A stretch of 64,000 nucleotides of DNA from Parapontixanthobacter aurantiacus. Lineage in GTDB: Bacteria; Pseudomonadota; Alphaproteobacteria; Sphingomonadales; Sphingomonadaceae. The notes below the pieces were generated by a model. It saw only the letters and a list, made by a program, of their open reading frames with translations, was not told the origin of the DNA and ran no database searches. The stretch covers positions 1,258,001 through 1,322,000 of the forward strand of contig NZ_WTYW01000001.1 in the NCBI RefSeq assembly GCF_009827635.1. The letters are read 5' to 3'. Shown here one piece after another: positions 59,350-64,000 of the stretch (position 1 is its first letter; each line of letters opens with the position of its first letter). Made by a program: the position numbers and the translations under genes.

Positions 59350-60012
59350 TTATTCCAACGAGTTATCGCGATCTCCTGCTTCGGGGACGAGGATCATGGT
59401 GTCACCTTCGACCCGCCAGCTTGCAAGGCGCGACAGGACGTTCATGCCGATGACATTGGTCCGCCCGAGGTTGGGGGCAATGACCGCATCGACATTATTT
59501 GCACTGATATTTCCGAAGCTTAGTTCTTCTACTTCGGTAAGGCTCGCAGCGATCGGACCGTTCGCCGTCTCCAGCCTGATCGTCCCGATTCCGCTCCGAC
59601 CTTCCAGACCCGCCCGATCCGCCGTTTCCTGCGAAATTGCCGTCAGCGTCGCCCCTGTATCCACGAGGAACGCCGCTGGCTCGCCGTTTATCGAGGCTTC
59701 GAGCCAGAAATGCCCGTCATTGCTCAAGGAAACGCGCGTTTCCCCGCCTTCCACCGTCTGCTCCGAGCCGCCCACCGCCATCGCGAAACGCGGATCGATA
59801 TGCGACAACTGCAGCACTACGACCACCAGCACGATGCCGAGAATAAGCGTGCTCGCGGTCGACACCAACCGCCCCAGCGCGACCCGGCGACGGACCATCA
59901 TCGTGCCGATCCAGCCGATAAGGATTGCGAGAACCGTCACGGCGAGCAGTTCGCCTTGCGGTACGGAAGCGACGGATTCACTGAGATCGTCGAAGAATTC
60001 GCTCATTTGCAT
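59350..60012 (-). CDS. Membrane-anchored retropepsin-like aspartic protease
   Basis: Encodes a 220-residue protein with two N-terminal membrane spans (LAVTVLAILIGWIGTMMV and LILGIVLVVVVLQLS) and a retropepsin-like domain. The catalytic motif is AAFLVDTGATLTAISQETA, and the C-terminal hydrophobic-Gly element is NVIGMNVLSRLASWRVEGD. Related TIGR02281 proteins are found in alphaproteobacteria; substrates are unknown. The ATG at 60012 or 60006 are both possible. It reads the same way as egtD/egtB but after a gap of 52 bases. Confidence 0.88.
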   Translation of the reverse strand: MQMSEFFDDLSESVASVPQGELLAVTVLAILIGWIGTMMVRRRVALGRLVSTASTLILGIVLVVVVLQLSHIDPRFAMAVGGSEQTVEGGETRVSLSNDGHFWLEASINGEPAAFLVDTGATLTAISQETADRAGLEGRSGIGTIRLETANGPIAASLTEVEELSFGNISANNVDAVIAPNLGRTNVIGMNVLSRLASWRVEGDTMILVPEAGDRDNSLE

Positions 60013-60064
60013 GTTCGCGTCTTAGCATGGGCGGCGGCAACCGACGATGAACGACCGTCCATCG

Positions 60065-61075
60065 TCACGGGGCGTTACGCGGGACCGCCGCCTCCGCCAG
60101 GATCAGCGAGAACCTGCCGGCTTCGTCGAGCCATCGCCGCGTGGGCGTCCACCCCCCGGCGAGGAGGAGCAGGTTGCTGCTGCGATCGGTGAACTTGTGG
60201 CTGTTCTCGGTATGGATGGTCTCGCCCTTGTCCATCGAGAAGTCTCGCCCTGCGACGCTGAAATCCAGCGGCTTCTCGGCAACAAGGTGCATCTCTACCC
60301 TCGCAAGACCGTCATTCCAGCGCGCTTCATGGCGCATCTGTTCGACCGGAATGGTTCCGCCTAGTTCGCGATTGATGCGCCGCGCCAGATTGAGGTTGAA
60401 CTGCGCCGTTACGCCCTCTTTGTCGTCATAGGCTGCTTCGAGCGTCTCGATATCTTTGATCAGATCCATACCGATCAGGAGCAACGGCTTGTTCTCACCG
60501 CTCGCTTCCGCCCCGTCGAGCATCGTCTGCCGCATCGAGCGCAGCAGATCGGTCGCGGTGCGCGGAACCATGTTGCCGATCGTCGAACCGGGAAAGAAGC
60601 CGAGTTTCGGAAGATCGCGAACCGCACCGGGCAAGTCGACCTCCCGCATGAAATCCGCTTCGACGGGATGCACCGGAAGATCGGGAAAGCGCTGCTGCAA
60701 ATCTGCGGCCGCCGCCCGCAGGAAATCGCCGGATATGTCGAGCGGAACATAAGCTGCCGGATCGATCGCTTCGAGCAGGAGCGGGGTCTTAACCGAACTG
60801 CCCGAGCCGAATTCGACGACGGCCCGGCCCGTCCCGATCGTGTCGCGAAACTCCGCGCCATAGCGCTCCAGTATCTCGGTCTCGGCACGGGTCGGATAAT
60901 ATTCGCGGACCTGCGTGATATCCTCGAACAATTGCGAGCCCGCATCGTCGTAGAGCCACCGGGCAGGTATCGCCTTTTGCGGCTGCGACAGCCCGTCGAG
61001 GACGTCGCGGCGAAAGGCACGATCAACGCCGTTCTCGTCCTGATCGACGATCTGCATGGTCTGTATCGTGCTCAT
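60065..61075 (-). CDS. egtD: L-histidine N-alpha-methyltransferase (ergothioneine synthesis)
   Basis: Encodes a 336-residue SAM-dependent methyltransferase that trimethylates histidine to hercynine. Typical parts are ARWLYDDAGSQLFEDITQVR, YYPTRAETEILERYGAEFRD, VVEFGSGSSVKTPLLLEAID and KLGFFPGSTIGNMVPRTAT. The start is the ATG at 61075 (MSTIQTMQIV), overlapping the egtB stop by one base; thirteen codons upstream in frame are not needed. It forms the second gene of an egtB-egtD pair. Confidence 0.95.
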   Translation of the reverse strand: MSTIQTMQIVDQDENGVDRAFRRDVLDGLSQPQKAIPARWLYDDAGSQLFEDITQVREYYPTRAETEILERYGAEFRDTIGTGRAVVEFGSGSSVKTPLLLEAIDPAAYVPLDISGDFLRAAAADLQQRFPDLPVHPVEADFMREVDLPGAVRDLPKLGFFPGSTIGNMVPRTATDLLRSMRQTMLDGAEASGENKPLLLIGMDLIKDIETLEAAYDDKEGVTAQFNLNLARRINRELGGTIPVEQMRHEARWNDGLARVEMHLVAEKPLDFSVAGRDFSMDKGETIHTENSHKFTDRSSNLLLLAGGWTPTRRWLDEAGRFSLILAEAAVPRNAP

Positions 61076-62397
61076 TACAAGTCTTTCGCGAGGCGCAGGC
61101 CGGTGAACTGCCAACGCTGATGGGGGTAGAAGAAGTTCCGGTAGGAGGGTCGCGAATGTCCACGCGCGGTCGCACAGCTCGCCCCGCGCAGGACGTTCTG
61201 CCCGCTCATAAATTTGCCGTTATATTCCCCGATCGCTCCGTCGGCGATCCTGAAGCGGGGATAGGGAAGATAGGCGGACCCCGTGAACTGCCAGCAATTA
61301 CCGAACAGCCCGTCTCCCTGCGCTTCTACCCGCGGGTGCGGAATTTGCCAGGACGGATCGGAAGCCGGAACGTCCAACTGGTTCCCCGCCATCGGATCAT
61401 GTGCCAAGCGCTCTTCTTCAGGCCGCTGGCCACGAGCAATTGCTTCCCATTCCGCTTCGCTCGGCAGTCGATGTCCCGCCCATGTGGCGAAGGCATCTGC
61501 CTCGAAATAGGAGATATGCGTGACCGGGGCTGCCGGATCGCGGGCTTCCCACCCGGCGAGCGTGAACTGCTCGTCATCGCGCCAGTAGAGCGGCGCTTCG
61601 ATGCCATACTCCTTCACCCAAGCCCAACCGTCGGACAGCCACAAACCGACGCTCTCATAACCGCCGTCGGCAATGAATTCCGCCCATTCGCCATTCGTCA
61701 CGAGCGTTTTCGAGAGAGCGAAAGGTTCGAGGATCGTGCGATGGCGCGGCCCTTCGTTGTCGTAGGCAAAGCCGTCGCCATCATGGCCGAGCAATGCGAT
61801 GCCGCCGAGATGTTCGTACCAGCCACGCGACTTCGGTTCGCCAGGTTGGGCTTTCGCCGCTTCGCTTCGATCCCACATCGCAGGACCAAGCGGGTTCTGG
61901 AACAGCGCGTGTTTGATGTCGGTCAGCAGGAGTTCCTGATGCTGCTGCTCGTGAGCGATACCAAGTTCGATAAGCGGCGCGAGTTCCTCGCGGTCGCAAA
62001 GTTCGCCCATCGCGTCGGTCCCATGGCGGCGATAGGCGAGGATTTCGTCCAGCGTCGGGCGCGACAGCATTCCCCGCGCGAACCGGTCGATTCGCTCTCC
62101 TTCGGCTTCGTAATAGGAATTGAAGAGGAACGCCCAGTCCTCGTGATAGGCGTGATGGTCGCTCGTGTTGTCGCGGAGCAGGAAGGTTTCCCAGAACCAC
62201 GTCGTATGCGCCAGATGCCATTTCGTAGGCGAGGCGTCTTCCATCGATTGCAAGGTGGCATCGGCATCCGAAAGCGGGGCCGCCAAGGCCTCAGTCAGGC
62301 TTCGCATGGCCCGGAAGCGGTCGGAGAGACTTCCGCTAACCCAGCCCGGCGCATCGGCCCGCGGGGAAGCTACGACAGTTTCAGCTTTCGTGCTCAT
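61075..62397 (-). CDS. egtB: Ergothioneine biosynthesis protein EgtB
   Basis: Encodes a 440-residue iron-dependent sulfoxide synthase that joins hercynine with cysteine or gamma-glutamylcysteine. An N-terminal DinB-like four-helix domain carries the metal ligands in PTKWHLAHTTWFWETFLLRD and IAHEQQHQELLLTDIKHAL. The C-terminal formylglycine-enzyme-like domain shows HISYFEADAFATWAGHRLPS and ends GHSRPSYRNFFYPHQRWQFT. It is upstream of egtD. The C-S lyase EgtE is not in this window. Confidence 0.95.
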   Translation of the reverse strand: MSTKAETVVASPRADAPGWVSGSLSDRFRAMRSLTEALAAPLSDADATLQSMEDASPTKWHLAHTTWFWETFLLRDNTSDHHAYHEDWAFLFNSYYEAEGERIDRFARGMLSRPTLDEILAYRRHGTDAMGELCDREELAPLIELGIAHEQQHQELLLTDIKHALFQNPLGPAMWDRSEAAKAQPGEPKSRGWYEHLGGIALLGHDGDGFAYDNEGPRHRTILEPFALSKTLVTNGEWAEFIADGGYESVGLWLSDGWAWVKEYGIEAPLYWRDDEQFTLAGWEARDPAAPVTHISYFEADAFATWAGHRLPSEAEWEAIARGQRPEEERLAHDPMAGNQLDVPASDPSWQIPHPRVEAQGDGLFGNCWQFTGSAYLPYPRFRIADGAIGEYNGKFMSGQNVLRGASCATARGHSRPSYRNFFYPHQRWQFTGLRLAKDL

Positions 62398-62492
62398 TCC
62401 CGCGACGTTGCCCGAAAGCTCAGCCGTTTGAAAGCATTACCGGCCTAACTTTTTGAAGCCGCGATTTGGAAACGACGAAAACCGGCGTCAGC

Positions 62493-63866
62493 TCAGGCGG
62501 CTTCGGTTTGCTTCTCGCGTCCTTGCGCGTTGAGCATATCCGCCATCAGGAACGCCAATTCGAGGGATTGCGCCGCGTTGAGGCGCGGGTCGCAATGCGT
62601 GTGATAGCGATCGCCAAGCGCATCGTCGGTGATCGCGACCGCACCGCCGACACATTCGGTCACGTCCTGGCCGGTCATCTCGATATGGATGCCGCCGGGA
62701 TGCGAGCCTTCCGCGTGATGGACGGCGAAGAAACTCTTGGCTTCAGAAAGGATGCGATCGAAGGGCCGTGTCTTGTAGCCGCTTTCCGACTTCACGACGT
62801 TGCCGTGCATCGGATCGCACGACCAGACGACCGGATGCCCCTCGCGCTGGACGGCCCGGATAAGGCGCGGCAGCCCGGCTTCCACGCCTTCGTGACCGAA
62901 GCGGCTGATCAGCGTGATCCGCCCCTCCTCCCGCTTCGGATTGAGCGTATCGAGCAGGCGCAACAGTGCGTCCGGCTCGAGGCTCGGGCCGCATTTCATC
63001 CCGAGCGGATTACCGATGCCGCGCGCGAATTCGACATGAGCGCTGCCGTCGAAGCGCGTCCGGTCGCCGATCCAGACCATGTGCGCGCTCGTGTCGTACC
63101 AGTCGCCGGTCAGGGAATCCTGCCGCGTCATGGCTTCCTCATAAGGCAGCAGCAATGCTTCATGGCTCGTATAGAAGCTCGTTCCCTGAAGCTGCGGCAC
63201 GGTCGCAGGATCGATCCCACACGCCTCCATGAAGTCCAGAGCCTCGCCGATCCGGTCTGCGGTTTCGGCGAACTTGGCAGCCCAGGGCGAGCGTCCCATG
63301 AAGTCCAGCGTCCACTGATGAACTTGTCGCAGATTGGCGTAGCCGCCCCCCGCAAAGGCACGCAGCAGGTTGAGCGTCGCCGCAGCCTGCGAATAGGCAC
63401 GGACCATGCGCGCCGGATCGTTCGCTCGCTCCTTCGCGTCGAATTCGATCCCGTTCACATTGTCGCCGAGATAGCTCGGCAGCGTGATACCGTCTTTCGT
63501 CTCCGTGGGGGAACTGCGCGGCTTGGCGAACTGTCCCGCCATGCGCCCGACCTTCACGACCGACTGCTTGCTTGCGAAAGTCAGGACGACGGCCATCTGA
63601 AGGATGACGCGAAACGTGTCGCGAATGTTGTTGGGGTGGAACTCAGCGAAACTTTCGGCACAGTCGCCGCCTTGCAGCAGGAATGCTTCGCCTCGCGCGA
63701 CCTGCGCGAGATCGGCCTTCAGCGCACGCGCTTCGCCGGCGAACACGAGCGGCGGATAGCTTTTCAGTGTCCGCGTAGCGTCCTGCAAGGCAGCTTCGTC
63801 CTCGTAAGCCGGCAGGTGCCGTGCTTCGAAGGATTGCCAGCTATCTCTCTTCCAGCTCTGCGACAC
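62493..63866 (-). CDS. Class II 3-deoxy-7-phosphoheptulonate synthase
   Basis: Encodes a 457-residue plant-type (class II) DAHP synthase, the first enzyme of the shikimate pathway, joining phosphoenolpyruvate and erythrose-4-phosphate. Conserved segments are [60 protein letters not shown] and [20 protein letters not shown]. The start is GTG at 63866 with GGGACGGAAC upstream. The stop is about 95 bases from egtB, upstream of it on the same strand. Confidence 0.96.
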   Translation of the reverse strand: MSQSWKRDSWQSFEARHLPAYEDEAALQDATRTLKSYPPLVFAGEARALKADLAQVARGEAFLLQGGDCAESFAEFHPNNIRDTFRVILQMAVVLTFASKQSVVKVGRMAGQFAKPRSSPTETKDGITLPSYLGDNVNGIEFDAKERANDPARMVRAYSQAAATLNLLRAFAGGGYANLRQVHQWTLDFMGRSPWAAKFAETADRIGEALDFMEACGIDPATVPQLQGTSFYTSHEALLLPYEEAMTRQDSLTGDWYDTSAHMVWIGDRTRFDGSAHVEFARGIGNPLGMKCGPSLEPDALLRLLDTLNPKREEGRITLISRFGHEGVEAGLPRLIRAVQREGHPVVWSCDPMHGNVVKSESGYKTRPFDRILSEAKSFFAVHHAEGSHPGGIHIEMTGQDVTECVGGAVAITDDALGDRYHTHCDPRLNAAQSLELAFLMADMLNAQGREKQTEAA

Positions 63867-64000
63867 GTAAGTTCCGTCCCTTGGTTGCGAGTATCAAGTT
63901 GCGCCAGCATAGCACAGGCCCGCGCGGCGCAATGGTCGTAAATCTTTTCCCCGCGCAAGCTGCCGTGTCGGACTACCGGGCGTTGGGCTGCGCGACGCCG
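63867..64000. other. Right-edge non-coding stretch
   Basis: The last 134 bases lie upstream of the DAHP synthase start on the minus strand. No gene, promoter or structure is clear; the stretch contains GTTGCGCCAGCATAGCACAG and a short AT-rich part, which could hold the promoter for DAHP synthase. Confidence 0.4.

Overview
The window is about 64 kb of GC-rich, gene-dense chromosomal core DNA, most likely from an alphaproteobacterium of the Sphingomonadales (Erythrobacter/Sphingomonas type). The clues are the gene order of the ribosomal super-operon, the RG-rich extended S5, 5-aminolevulinate synthase (C4 haem pathway), a class II DAHP synthase, an EgtB/EgtD pair and Tad-type pseudopilin-like genes. 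This placement is inferred from gene content, not from a search. I see no rRNA, tRNA, insertion sequence, prophage or CRISPR array.

Region 1 (1-18976) is the minus-strand translation block. In transcription order it reads rpsL-rpsG-fusA-tuf (str), a strong terminator-like hairpin, then rpsJ-rplC-rplD-rplW-rplB-rpsS-rplV-rpsC-rplP-rpmC-rpsQ-rplN-rplX-rplE-rpsN-rpsH-rplF-rplR-rpsE-rpmD-rplO-secY-adk, a second candidate terminator, then rpsM-rpsK-rpoA (rpoA runs off the left edge). S5 carries an acidic plus RG-rich N-terminal extension, L3 carries an acidic C-terminal tail, and S12 naturally has Arg at position 88, where Lys-to-Arg is a classical streptomycin-resistance change.

Region 2 (19000-27000) holds a 53-residue orphan membrane protein and two separate TadE/TadG-type clusters on opposite strands. 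A LysR regulator and apaG lie between them. The minus-strand cluster includes a VWA-domain TadG and a TadE-like protein with calcium-binding-type loops. The plus-strand cluster includes a TadG whose C-terminal half looks repetitive and beta-rich. No Tad ATPase, secretin or platform gene is in the window.

Region 3 (27000-50800) is mixed housekeeping: metZ, an Asp-tailed small membrane protein, leuB-recO, ubiK, tspO, gorA, a DEAD-box helicase, a CDP-alcohol phosphatidyltransferase, an MscS channel, pgi, the lepB-rnc-era operon, an MFS transporter, the plsY-dprA-topA series, murI, hemA, a nitroreductase and an MgtC-like protein.

Region 4 (50800-64000) holds a metallo-hydrolase-like protein, then a complete aspartate-semialdehyde route to spermidine (carboxy(nor)spermidine dehydrogenase, carboxy(nor)spermidine decarboxylase, ornithine decarboxylase). 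It continues with a tandem MAPEG pair, trxB, a tyrosine phosphatase next to a stand-alone receiver protein, a membrane-tethered retropepsin-like protease, the ergothioneine genes egtB-egtD, and DAHP synthase. Several convergent neighbours share their stop codons, which fits a compact genome.
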